Origin: Streptomyces tsukubensis
GTDB lineage: Bacteria > Actinomycetota > Actinomycetes > Streptomycetales > Streptomycetaceae
Direction: 5' to 3'
Assembly (NCBI RefSeq): GCF_003932715.1
Contig: NZ_CP020700.1
Coordinates: 6,532,501-6,596,500, forward strand
Length of the DNA stretch: 64,000 nucleotides
Below, one piece after another: positions 42,371 to 49,957 of the stretch; the first letter of the stretch is position 1; every line of letters starts with the position of its first letter. A program made the translations under genes and the position numbers. Below the pieces are notes generated by a model. It saw only the letters and a program-made list of their open reading frames with translations, was not told the origin of the DNA and ran no database searches.

Positions 42371-43780
42371 ATGGCATCCGCCATCCCCACCGCCATGGAA
42401 CAGCCCCACTTCATCGGCATCGGCGGTGCCGGGATGTCCGGCATCGCCAAGATCCTCGCCAGCCGTGGGGCGAAGGTGGCGGGCAGCGATGCCAAGGAGT
42501 CGCCCACGGCGGACGCCCTGCGGGCCCTCGGGGCCACCGTCCACATCGGCCACCGGGCCGAATATCTGGCCTCGGGCGCGAGCTGCGTCGTCGTCTCCAG
42601 CGCCATCCGCGCCGACAACCCCGAGCTGCTGCGCGCCGCCGAACTGTCCGTCCCCGTCGTCCACCGCTCCGACGCGCTGGCCTCCCTGATGGACGGGTTG
42701 CGCCCGATCGCGGTCGCCGGCACCCACGGCAAGACCACCACCACATCCATGCTGGCCGTCGCCCTCACCGAGCTGGGGCTCGACCCCTCGTACGCCATCG
42801 GCGGCGATCTCGCGGGCCCCGGCACCAACGCCCGGCACGGCGAGGGCGAGATCTTCGTCGCCGAGGCCGACGAGAGCGACCGCAGCTTCCACAAGTACGC
42901 CCCCGAGGTCGCGATCGTCCTCAACGTGGAGCTGGACCACCACGCGAACTACGCCTCCCTCGACGAGATCCACGAGTCCTTCGAGACCTTCGCCGGACGG
43001 ATCGTCCCCGGCGGCACGCTGGTGGTCTTCGCCGACCAGGACGGCGCCGTCGAACTGGCCCGGCGGGTGCACGGCAGGGACGGGCTCAAGGTCGTCACGT
43101 ACGGCGAGTCCGCGTCCGCCGACGTCCGGGTGGTACGGATCGTCCCCGAGGGCCTGACCAGCTCGGTCACCGTCGTCCTCGACGGCCGCGAGCTGACCTT
43201 CACGGTCTCGGTGCCCGGCCGCCACTACGCCCTCAACGCCGTCGCCGCGCTCACCGCGGGCGCCGCCCTCGGCGTCCCGGCCGACGAGCTGGCCGGGGCC
43301 ATCGGCGCCTACACCGGTGTGGGGCGCCGCCTCCAGCTCAAGGGCGAGGCGGCCGGGGTGCGGGTCATCGACTCCTACGCCCACCACCCGACCGAGATGA
43401 CCGCCGATCTGGAGGCGATGCGGGGCGCGGCCGCGGACTCCCGGCTGCTCGTCGTCTTCCAGCCGCACCTGTTCTCCCGCACCCAGGAGCTGGGCAAGGA
43501 GATGGGCGAGGCGCTGGCCCTCGCCGACGCCTCCCTGGTGCTCGACATCTACCCGGCCCGGGAGGACCCGATCCCCGGGATCACCAGCGCCCTGATCGTC
43601 GACGCCGCGCGGGCCGCGGGCGCCGGGGTCACCCCGGTCCATGACCGGGAGACCGTGGCCGCCGCCGTCGCGGGAATGGCCGGACCCGGTGACCTCGTTC
43701 TCACCATGGGCGCCGGAGACGTGACCGACCTCGGTCCGGTGATCCTGGACCGTCTCTCCGGCCGGACTCCGTCCCCCTGA
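42371..43780 (+). CDS. murC: UDP-N-acetylmuramate--L-alanine ligase
   Basis: Adds L-Ala to UDP-MurNAc with ATP in cytosolic peptidoglycan synthesis. It is 469 residues with the Mur ligase order: N-terminal UDP-binding HFIGIGGAGMSGIAKIL at 13-29, ATP-binding GTHGKTTTTSM near residues 116-126, central ELDHHANY and C-terminal HHPTEMTADLEA and FQPHLFSRT. AAGGAAGG lies 12 nt upstream of ATG 42371. It is outside the main dcw division cluster, as in other Streptomyces. Confidence 0.95.
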   Translation: MASAIPTAMEQPHFIGIGGAGMSGIAKILASRGAKVAGSDAKESPTADALRALGATVHIGHRAEYLASGASCVVVSSAIRADNPELLRAAELSVPVVHRSDALASLMDGLRPIAVAGTHGKTTTTSMLAVALTELGLDPSYAIGGDLAGPGTNARHGEGEIFVAEADESDRSFHKYAPEVAIVLNVELDHHANYASLDEIHESFETFAGRIVPGGTLVVFADQDGAVELARRVHGRDGLKVVTYGESASADVRVVRIVPEGLTSSVTVVLDGRELTFTVSVPGRHYALNAVAALTAGAALGVPADELAGAIGAYTGVGRRLQLKGEAAGVRVIDSYAHHPTEMTADLEAMRGAAADSRLLVVFQPHLFSRTQELGKEMGEALALADASLVLDIYPAREDPIPGITSALIVDAARAAGAGVTPVHDRETVAAAVAGMAGPGDLVLTMGAGDVTDLGPVILDRLSGRTPSP

Positions 43781-43806
43781 AAAGTCGACCCGAGGAAGCG
43801 GTTCCC

Positions 43807-44220
43807 ATGGCGTACGAGATCGACAAGCCGGACGAGCAGTGGCGCGCCGAGCTGAACCCCGCCGAGTACCAGGTGCTCCGGCAGGCCGGTACCGAACCGG
43901 CGTTCACCGGTGAGTACACGGACACCACCACCGAAGGCGTCTACTCCTGCCGGGCGTGCGGGGCGGAGCTGTTCCGCTCCGACACGAAGTTCCCCTCCCA
44001 CTGCGGCTGGCCGTCCTTCTACGACCCCAAGGACTCCGACGCGGTCGAACTGCTCCAGGACAGCTCCCACGGCATGGTCCGTACGGAGGTGAGGTGCGCC
44101 CGCTGCGGATCGCACCTCGGTCATGTGTTCGAGGGGGAGGGTTATCCGACCCCGACGGACCAGCGCTACTGCATCAACTCGATTTCCCTGAAGCTGACGC
44201 CGGACGGCGCCGAGGGCTGA
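43807..44220 (+). CDS. msrB: Peptide-methionine (R)-S-oxide reductase
   Basis: Repairs methionine-R-sulfoxide in proteins. It is 137 residues; structural zinc cysteines Cys48/Cys51 (YSCRACG) and Cys97/Cys100 (VRCARCG), the family motif HCGWPSFYDP with Cys66, and the catalytic Cys122 in QRYCINS are all present. The gene starts 26 bp after murC and is likely cotranscribed with it. Confidence 0.95.
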   Translation: MAYEIDKPDEQWRAELNPAEYQVLRQAGTEPAFTGEYTDTTTEGVYSCRACGAELFRSDTKFPSHCGWPSFYDPKDSDAVELLQDSSHGMVRTEVRCARCGSHLGHVFEGEGYPTPTDQRYCINSISLKLTPDGAEG

Positions 44221-44284
44221 GCCCGCCGCGGCCCCGGTGGGCTCCCACCGGGCGGGAAGCCCCGCCCGGTGGGACAATGCCTCC

Positions 44285-44941
44285 GTGTCCGACGCCCCAG
44301 ACACCTCCGACGTTCGTTTCGCCCCGCTGCCCGCACCCCTCGTCGAGCGCGCCCGCGCGCTCGCCCGGGACGGCAGGCGGGTGCTCGGCATCGCCGGAGC
44401 GCCCGGGGCCGGGAAGTCCGTGCTGGCCGCACGGCTCGCCGCCGCGCTCGGCGGCGACCGGGCCGTCGTCGTCCCCATGGACGGCTTCCACCTCGCCCGG
44501 GCGGAGCTGGTACGGCTCGGCCGCGCCCACCGCAAGGGCGCACCCGACACCTTCGACGCCCATGGATATCTGGCACTGCTGGCCCGGCTGCGCGCCCCCG
44601 AACCCGGGGTCACGGTCTATGCGCCCGCCTTCGACCGCGCCCTGGAGGAGCCGGTCGCCGGAGCCGTACCCGTACCGCCCGAAATACCGCTCGTCGTCAC
44701 CGAGGGCAACTACCTCCTCCACGACGACGGCCCCTGGGCCCGGGTCCGGCCCCTGCTCGACGAGGTCTGGTACGTCGAACCCGACGACACCGACCGGGTC
44801 CGCCGGCTCGTCGCCCGGCATATCGCCTTCGGCCGGGCGCCCGAGGACGCCCGGCGCTGGGTGGACCGCTCCGACGAGGCCAACGCCCGGCTCGTGGTCC
44901 GCGGCCGCTCCCGCGCCGACCTCGTCGTCCCCTCGTACTGA
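44285..44941 (+). CDS. P-loop nucleoside/sugar kinase-like protein (uridine kinase/PanK fold)
   Basis: A 218-residue kinase: Walker A GIAGAPGAGKSVLA near residues 35-48, substrate-loop VVVPMDGFHLARAELVRLGR, DTFDAHGYLALLARL and the lid segment RVRRLVARHIAFGRAPEDA. This pattern fits the small kinases annotated as nucleoside/nucleotide kinase or fructose-transport-associated FrcK-like proteins; the substrate is not predictable. GTG 44285 (MSDAPDTSD). It follows msrB by 64 bp. Confidence 0.78.
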   Translation: MSDAPDTSDVRFAPLPAPLVERARALARDGRRVLGIAGAPGAGKSVLAARLAAALGGDRAVVVPMDGFHLARAELVRLGRAHRKGAPDTFDAHGYLALLARLRAPEPGVTVYAPAFDRALEEPVAGAVPVPPEIPLVVTEGNYLLHDDGPWARVRPLLDEVWYVEPDDTDRVRRLVARHIAFGRAPEDARRWVDRSDEANARLVVRGRSRADLVVPSY

Positions 44942-45009
44942 ACGGGTCCCGTCCCCGCCCCGCCCACCGGGGGCTACCGATGCGTACGGTGGCGTTGAAC
45001 GGATCTTTG

Positions 45010-45032
45010 CCGACCCGGACGACCGGGGTCGG
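45010..45032. promoter_or_regulatory. Inverted repeat between the kinase gene and the next gene
   Basis: CCGACCC (45010-45016) and GGGTCGG (45026-45032) form a perfect 7-bp inverted repeat with a 9-bp centre, directly followed by TAGTCT at 45033-45038, a fair -10 element. It could be an operator over the promoter of the following gene, or a terminator of the kinase gene. Confidence 0.4.
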
Positions 45033-45076
45033 TAGTCTCGGACCGATGCGGGCCGGTCGAGTGGGAGGCGGTTGAC

Positions 45077-46084
45077 GTGGGCTTGTTCCGGCGCGGGCCG
45101 AGGCGCGACAGCAGCGAAGCGCCCCGGGACCCCAAATTCCCCTATCTCTCCGCCGACGAGGGCGACCGCTTCCGCGCCCAGGTGCGTGAGGCCTTCGCCG
45201 AACAGGGCCTGGAGGTCACGGTCTACGCGGACGTCGTCGTCGACAGCGCCGGACGCCAGTTCGGGCTGGTCAATCTCGCCGCCGTCCTGCACAACGACGA
45301 CCGGGGGCCGCGGGCCTGGGCCGAACTGGTCCGCCGCCATGTGGGCATGGTGCTGCGGACCATGGACGCGCCCTCCGCCCTCGACACCCTCTCCACCGAG
45401 CAGATCCGCTCCCAGCTCTACCCCCGGGTGCTCAGCGCCGACGGCTTCGACCGGGACAGCTTCGGCTACGCCCGCGCCCTGGCCCCCGGACTCTACGAGG
45501 TCCTCGCGCTCGACCTCCCGGAGAGCGTCATGATGCTCACCGACGAGGCCCTGGAACCCCTCGGCAGGCTGCCCTACCTGCGCGAACAGGCCCTCTACAA
45601 TCTGCGCGGACTGCCCCTGGAGGGCCACGAGACCGTCAAGGGCGACAACGGTCTGCGCTTCGAGGTCGTGGCCGGGGACTCCTTCTACACCGCCAGCCGG
45701 GTGCTGACGCTGGAGAGCGTCGTACGGGATGTCACCGGCGGCACGATGACCCCCGACGGCGCGCTGGTCGCCTTCCCCTTCCGGCACCGGCTGGCCTTTC
45801 ACGTCATCCGGGACGCCGGACTGATCCCCGCCCTCAACGCCATGACCTCCTTCGCCGCCTCCGGTTACGCGGACACCCCGGGGGCCATCTCCCCGTACGT
45901 CTACTGGTGGCGCGGCGGCACCCTCACCCAGCTCAGCGACCACGACCGGGACGGCGCCGGAGCCTGGTCCGGAGGCGACGACGGCCGCGGTCGGGACGGC
46001 GGCGACGGTCTGCGCATCGTGGTCGGTGAGGACTTCCAGGAGCTGCTGGAACGTCTCGTCGGCGACTGCGACGACCCCGACTGA
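45077..46084 (+). CDS. Conserved protein, DUF1444 (YtpQ)-like
   Basis: A 335-residue cytosolic protein not clearly assigned. The layout, with an N-terminal segment (FRAQVREAFAEQGLEVTVYA), a VNLAAVLHNDD strand, a mid motif LYEVLALDLPESVMMLTDEA and LREQALYNLRGLP, is similar in order to the DUF1444/YtpQ family of Bacillus; this is a by-eye resemblance. The last 60 residues include an Asp/Gly-rich disordered linker. GTG 45077 has GGGAGG upstream. Function unknown. Confidence 0.6.
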   Translation: MGLFRRGPRRDSSEAPRDPKFPYLSADEGDRFRAQVREAFAEQGLEVTVYADVVVDSAGRQFGLVNLAAVLHNDDRGPRAWAELVRRHVGMVLRTMDAPSALDTLSTEQIRSQLYPRVLSADGFDRDSFGYARALAPGLYEVLALDLPESVMMLTDEALEPLGRLPYLREQALYNLRGLPLEGHETVKGDNGLRFEVVAGDSFYTASRVLTLESVVRDVTGGTMTPDGALVAFPFRHRLAFHVIRDAGLIPALNAMTSFAASGYADTPGAISPYVYWWRGGTLTQLSDHDRDGAGAWSGGDDGRGRDGGDGLRIVVGEDFQELLERLVGDCDDPD

Positions 46085-46103
46085 CCGCCCCGGGCGCAGG
46101 CGC

Positions 46104-47861
46104 TCACGGCGTCCGGACCACCGCGCACGACTCCGGTCCCAGCTCCAGGTCCCCGGCCGGGTCCGGGCCGGGCGACGGGTTCCAGGAGGCCAGCACCCGG
46201 GCGTCCGTGCCGACCGGGAAGCGGGCCGGGGTGCGGCCCAGGTTGTACAGGATGCGCAGTTCGCCGCGGCGGACCGCGTAGCGGTCGGTACCGCCGGAGG
46301 TGTCGTACGAGACGTCCACCGTCGCCTGGTCGGGGTCCGTGAGGTCGGGCTGGGCACGGCGCAGCGCGATCAGCTCCCGGTGCCAGGCCAGCAGCCGGGC
46401 GTGCGGTTCGCGGGTCCGCTCGGCGCGGTCGAGTACGGAGCGGTTCCGGGTTTCCGGGTCCTGCGGGTCGGGGACCTCGCCGGCGGACCAGCCGTGGGCC
46501 GCGAACTCGGCCCGCCGCCCCTCCCGTACCCTCCGGGCCGTCTCCGGGTCGGTGTGGTCGGTGAAGTACTGCCAGGGCGTGCCCGCCCCCCATTCCTCGC
46601 CCATGAACAGCATCGGGGTGAACGGCCCGGTCAGCACCAGGGCCGCGGCGCAGGCCAGCAGCCCGGGGGAGAGCAGCGCTGACAGCCGGTCCCCGGCGGC
46701 CCGGTTGCCGATCTGGTCATGGCTCTGGGCGAAGCCCACGAAGCGGTGGACGGGCCCGGCCAGGGTGTCCACCGGGCGTCCGTGGGTGCGGCCGCGGAAC
46801 GAGGAGTACGTACCGTCGTGGAACCAGACCCGGGTCAGGGAGCGGGCCAGCGCGGCCCGGGGGTCGGCGGCGAAGTCCGCGTAGTAGCCCTGGGACTCGC
46901 CCGTCAGCAGGGTGTGCAGCCCGTGGTGGAAGTCGTCGTTCCACTGGGCGTGCAGCCCGAGGCCGCCCGCCGTGCGCGAAGCGGTGGTCCGCGGGTCGTT
47001 GAGGTCGGACTCCGCGATCAGGAACAGCGGCCGCCCCAGCTCATCCCCGAGCCGGTCGACGGCCGTCGACAGCTCCTCCAGGAAGGTCAGGGCCCGCTCG
47101 TCGGCGAGCGCGTGCACCGCGTCGAGCCGCAGCCCGTCCAGCCGGTGTTCCCGCAGCCACATCAGCGCACTGCCCAGCAGATACTCCCGTACCTCGTCCG
47201 AGCCGGGCCGGTCCAGATTGACCGCGGGGCCCCAGGGGGTGCGGTGGGCGTCCGTCAGATACGGGCCGAAGGCGGGCAGCTGGTTCCCGGACGGGCCCAG
47301 GTGGTTGTGGACCACGTCCAGCACCACCCCGAGGCCGTGCCCGTGCGCCGCGTCGGTGAACCGTTTGAGCGCCTCCGGCCCGCCGTACGGTTCATGGACC
47401 GCCCACGGGGCCACCCCGTCGTACCCCCAGCCGTGCACCCCGGGGAACGGGCAGAGCGGCATCAGCTCCACATGGGTGACGCCCAGCTCCGCCAGCTCCC
47501 CGAGGTGCCCGGCGGCGGCGTCCAGGGTGCCTTCGGGGGTGAAGGTGCCGATGTGCAGTTCGTACAGCACCGCCCCGCGCAGCCCCCGGCCCGGCCACGG
47601 GTGCCGCCAGGTGTAGCCGTCCGGGAGGAAGACCGCGCTGGGCCCTTCGGGCCCGTCGGGCAGGCGGCGCGAGCGCGGGTCGGGCCGTACGGGACCGCCG
47701 TCGACGGCGAAGCCGTAGCGGGTGCCGTCACGGGCGGGCGCCTCGGCCGTCCACCAGCCGGGGCGCTCCGGATCCGGTGCCATTGCCATGGATACACCGT
47801 CGCTGTCGAACCGCAGGGTCACCCGTTCGCGCGCGAAGGGCGCCCACACCTCGAACCGCAC
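46104..47861 (-). CDS. treZ: Malto-oligosyltrehalose trehalohydrolase
   Basis: Releases trehalose from maltooligosyl-trehalose, the second step of the TreY/TreZ route from glycogen-like glucans. It is 585 residues: an N-terminal carbohydrate-binding-like domain (VRFEVWAPFARERVTLRFDS), then a GH13 barrel with the nucleophile in DGLRLDAVHAL near residue 250, acid/base Glu in LFLIAESDLND near residue 283, and FVGFAQSHDQIGNR near residue 375. GTG 47861 has AGGAGGT at the ideal distance. Ends in a C-terminal beta domain. Confidence 0.93.
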   Translation of the reverse strand: MRFEVWAPFARERVTLRFDSDGVSMAMAPDPERPGWWTAEAPARDGTRYGFAVDGGPVRPDPRSRRLPDGPEGPSAVFLPDGYTWRHPWPGRGLRGAVLYELHIGTFTPEGTLDAAAGHLGELAELGVTHVELMPLCPFPGVHGWGYDGVAPWAVHEPYGGPEALKRFTDAAHGHGLGVVLDVVHNHLGPSGNQLPAFGPYLTDAHRTPWGPAVNLDRPGSDEVREYLLGSALMWLREHRLDGLRLDAVHALADERALTFLEELSTAVDRLGDELGRPLFLIAESDLNDPRTTASRTAGGLGLHAQWNDDFHHGLHTLLTGESQGYYADFAADPRAALARSLTRVWFHDGTYSSFRGRTHGRPVDTLAGPVHRFVGFAQSHDQIGNRAAGDRLSALLSPGLLACAAALVLTGPFTPMLFMGEEWGAGTPWQYFTDHTDPETARRVREGRRAEFAAHGWSAGEVPDPQDPETRNRSVLDRAERTREPHARLLAWHRELIALRRAQPDLTDPDQATVDVSYDTSGGTDRYAVRRGELRILYNLGRTPARFPVGTDARVLASWNPSPGPDPAGDLELGPESCAVVRTP

Positions 47862-47956
47862 CGGGCAACCTCCTCGTGCGACGGTCTCCCGGGCCATCCG
47901 GACCATCCTGGCCATCCTGACAAGGGGTCGCCGTGGGCGCGCGCCGTACGGAGGAC

Positions 47957-47994
47957 GGTGGGGGTACGCGCCCCGGGAGGCGCGCACCCCCACC
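47957..47994 (-). terminator. Terminator of the GNAT gene
   Basis: A 16-bp stem with one mismatch (47957-47972 with 47979-47994) and a CCGGGA loop, 9 bp beyond the GNAT stop codon. Confidence 0.75.
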
Positions 47995-48002
47995 GGACGG
48001 TG

Positions 48003-48893
48003 TCAGTCCGCCGGGACCAGGTCGATGCGCTCCTGGATCACGGGGAAGCCCGCGCGGGCGAAGTGCTTGGCCATCGGGACGTTCGGCTGGTCCGTCGCGC
48101 CCAGCACGGACTCGGCGCCGTAGCCCACCAGATCGTGCAGGCACTCCACCAGCAGGTCGTACGCATAGCCGTGGCCGCGGGCCTCGGGGAGGACCCCGAT
48201 ATAGCCCACCGCGGGCCCCGCCGGGACGTGCAGCGGGATCTGCAGGCCCACCCTTTCGCCGTCGGCGGTGTACGCCAGACGCCACCATGCGCGCGGGGAG
48301 GGTGCCCAGTGGAAGAACTCCAGCTCCTCCCGGGCCGCCCGGTCGAGACCGCCCTGTTCGATCGCGCGCAGGGCGTGCGCGTCCAGGGTCACCGAGTGGA
48401 CCCGGCGGAGGACGTCGAGGATCACCTCGTCGTCGGGCTCGGGGCGGAACACCAGCCGCCCGGGGCGCTCCGGCAGGCCGTTCCCGGGGGTCCAGCGGTA
48501 GCGGTAGCGCTCCACGAGCACCCGCATCCCGGCCGCCTCGGCCGCCCGGATGCGGCTCTCGCCGGCCGCCCTGAGCGCGGGGTCCTCGCGCCAGCCGGGC
48601 GGCAGCAGCAGGTCGTAGCCCACGGACCAGGGCGCGCTGCGGAGCAGTTCGCTGCCCGCCTCCTCCTCGCCGTCGGCGAAGTCGAACCAGTTGAGGTTGA
48701 CGGGGGAGGTGTCGTCGGGCCCGCCCCACCAGGCGGCCCGGGCGACGACACGGCCGTCGCGCAGGGCGATCCGCTGCCATTCGGGGCGGTGGGTGATGTC
48801 GGACAGGGTCCGGCCGATGCCCAGCGGGTCGGGCAGGGTGTGGAATAGCTGGGCGTCGCTCGTGGAGAGCGCGCGGATGACCAGTTCGGTCAT
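48003..48893 (-). CDS. GNAT family N-acetyltransferase
   Basis: A 296-residue protein with two GNAT-like halves. The C-terminal half has the acetyl-CoA-binding pattern VGYIGVLPEARGHGYAYDLL near residues 230-249; the N-terminal half (about 1-140, LVIRALSTSDAQLFHTLPDP) looks like a degenerate copy. Substrate unknown. The ATG is preceded by a strong GGAGGAA. An 18-codon upstream ORF lies 52 bp before it and may control it. Confidence 0.8.
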   Translation of the reverse strand: MTELVIRALSTSDAQLFHTLPDPLGIGRTLSDITHRPEWQRIALRDGRVVARAAWWGGPDDTSPVNLNWFDFADGEEEAGSELLRSAPWSVGYDLLLPPGWREDPALRAAGESRIRAAEAAGMRVLVERYRYRWTPGNGLPERPGRLVFRPEPDDEVILDVLRRVHSVTLDAHALRAIEQGGLDRAAREELEFFHWAPSPRAWWRLAYTADGERVGLQIPLHVPAGPAVGYIGVLPEARGHGYAYDLLVECLHDLVGYGAESVLGATDQPNVPMAKHFARAGFPVIQERIDLVPAD

Positions 48894-48945
48894 GAGAGGG
48901 ATTCCTCCGGAAGGAAAGCGGAACGATGGTCCGCGCTCCCGGGAA

Positions 48946-49002
48946 TCAGTCGGTGGACGCCCGATGGACAGGGAGGGAGCGCGGGATGTGGATGAACTGC
49001 AC
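48946..49002 (-). CDS. Small upstream ORF (possible leader peptide) ahead of the GNAT gene
   Basis: An 18-residue ORF, VQFIHIPRSLPVHRASTD, with a strong AAGGAGG 7 nt upstream of its GTG. It lies 52 bp before the GNAT start on the same strand. The short, basic, His/Arg/Pro-containing sequence resembles the small leader peptides found before Streptomyces stress or uptake genes, but I cannot assign a family. It could regulate the GNAT gene by translation-coupled attenuation or be an independent small protein. Confidence 0.5.
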   Translation of the reverse strand: MQFIHIPRSLPVHRASTD

Positions 49003-49321
49003 GGCACTCGCCTCCTTCCGTTCGGTGTACGGCGTCGTGATCACGTTAACCGGACGGAGGCGGCGGCGTCCAGCGCCTTTTCCGGCGGGCGGTCGGGCGG
49101 GTGCGGTCGGCTCGGGGCCGGGGGCGGTGCCGTCGGTGCCGTACACCCGGCGCTGGACCGCCTGAACCGCCTGAACCGCTGACCTGCCTGAAACACCGTC
49201 ACCGGCCTTGTGGCGAAGCTGTGCCGGAACTTTTGCTTCCGTGCAGGTCAGATCAGTGCGCCGGGTGATAGCGCATGCCGTTTTCTGGACACCCCGCCGC
49301 CACCGGGCCGACAATTGCCGG
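49003..49321. other. Divergent promoter region between the leader ORF and the FHA gene
   Basis: No further gene is supported in this 319-bp interval. It contains GTTAACGTGATCAC near 49044-49060 (AT-rich, likely promoter of the GNAT transcript), three tandem 9-bp units CTGRACCGC at 49153-49179, and GGAAC at 49228-49232 with a GTC 16 nt downstream that could be an ECF-type promoter of the FHA gene. Confidence 0.5.
49153..49179. repeat. Three tandem 9-bp repeats
   Basis: CTGGACCGC, CTGAACCGC, CTGAACCGC in direct succession, upstream of the FHA gene. A degenerate fourth unit (CTGACCTGC) follows. Could be a protein-binding array. Confidence 0.5.
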
Positions 49322-49894
49322 GTGACCTCCTCCCTGCCGTCCCCGTCCCCGGGGTTCTCCGGACACCCCGTTCCCGTGCGGCCGTCCGACGCCGAACGGG
49401 ACCGGGTGGTGGACGTCCTCCGGGAGGGTGCCGCCGCGGGCAGGCTCTCCCACGACACGTTCCTGCGCCGGATGGAGCTGGCGCTCGCGGCCCGCAGCCC
49501 CGAGGAGCTGGCGGTCCTCACCGCCGACCTCCGGGCCGACGAGCCGGGGCTCGCGGTGCGGCTCGTCCGCTCCGTCGGCGGGGTCTCCGCGTTCGTGGTC
49601 AGGCTGCGCCGCGCCTGGACCGCCGAGAAGCTGCCGCCGCTGCTGCTGCCGGAACCCGGCCCGTACCCCCTGCGGATAGGGCGGGACCCGGGCAACGGAC
49701 TGCGGCTGACGCACGAGAGCGTCTCCCGCGCCCATGCCGAGCTGAGCCTGCGCGGGGCGGGGTGGGTGCTGCGCGACCTCGGCTCGATGAACGGCACGAC
49801 GGTGAACGGGCAGCGGGTCGCGGGCGCGGTGCCGGTGCGCGACGGGGACGTCGTCTCCTTCGGGCAGATCGCCTTCCGGCTCACCGCCCGCTGA
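49322..49894 (+). CDS. DUF1707 and FHA domain protein
   Basis: A 190-residue protein. The N-terminal DUF1707 domain (VRPSDAERDRVVDVLREGAA, HDTFLRRMELALAARSPEEL) is at about 18-72. The C-terminal forkhead-associated domain starts near residue 112 and keeps its phosphothreonine-binding residues: LRIGRDPGNGL, ESVSRAHAEL and LRDLGSMNGTTVNG. It should bind Thr-phosphorylated partners of Ser/Thr kinases. GTG 49322 is chosen because the family begins just here; there is no strong Shine-Dalgarno. It is convergent with treY. Confidence 0.85.
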   Translation: MTSSLPSPSPGFSGHPVPVRPSDAERDRVVDVLREGAAAGRLSHDTFLRRMELALAARSPEELAVLTADLRADEPGLAVRLVRSVGGVSAFVVRLRRAWTAEKLPPLLLPEPGPYPLRIGRDPGNGLRLTHESVSRAHAELSLRGAGWVLRDLGSMNGTTVNGQRVAGAVPVRDGDVVSFGQIAFRLTAR

Positions 49895-49927
49895 CACCGC
49901 CCCCTCGGGCTGCCGCCGCCGCGGCTC

Positions 49928-49957
49928 AGCGGTCGTCAGCGGTCGTCAGCGGTCGTC
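49928..49957. repeat. Three tandem 10-bp repeats overlapping the treY stop
   Basis: AGCGGTCGTC occurs three times in a row. The treY stop codon (at 49946-49948) lies inside the middle unit, so changes in copy number would alter the last residues (GDDR) or the stop of TreY. Confidence 0.7.

Noticed and set aside
48946..49884. A 312-codon minus-strand frame opposite the FHA gene
   Set aside because: Only its last 18 codons have a ribosome site and are kept as the leader ORF; the rest is antisense to a protein with a clear FHA domain.
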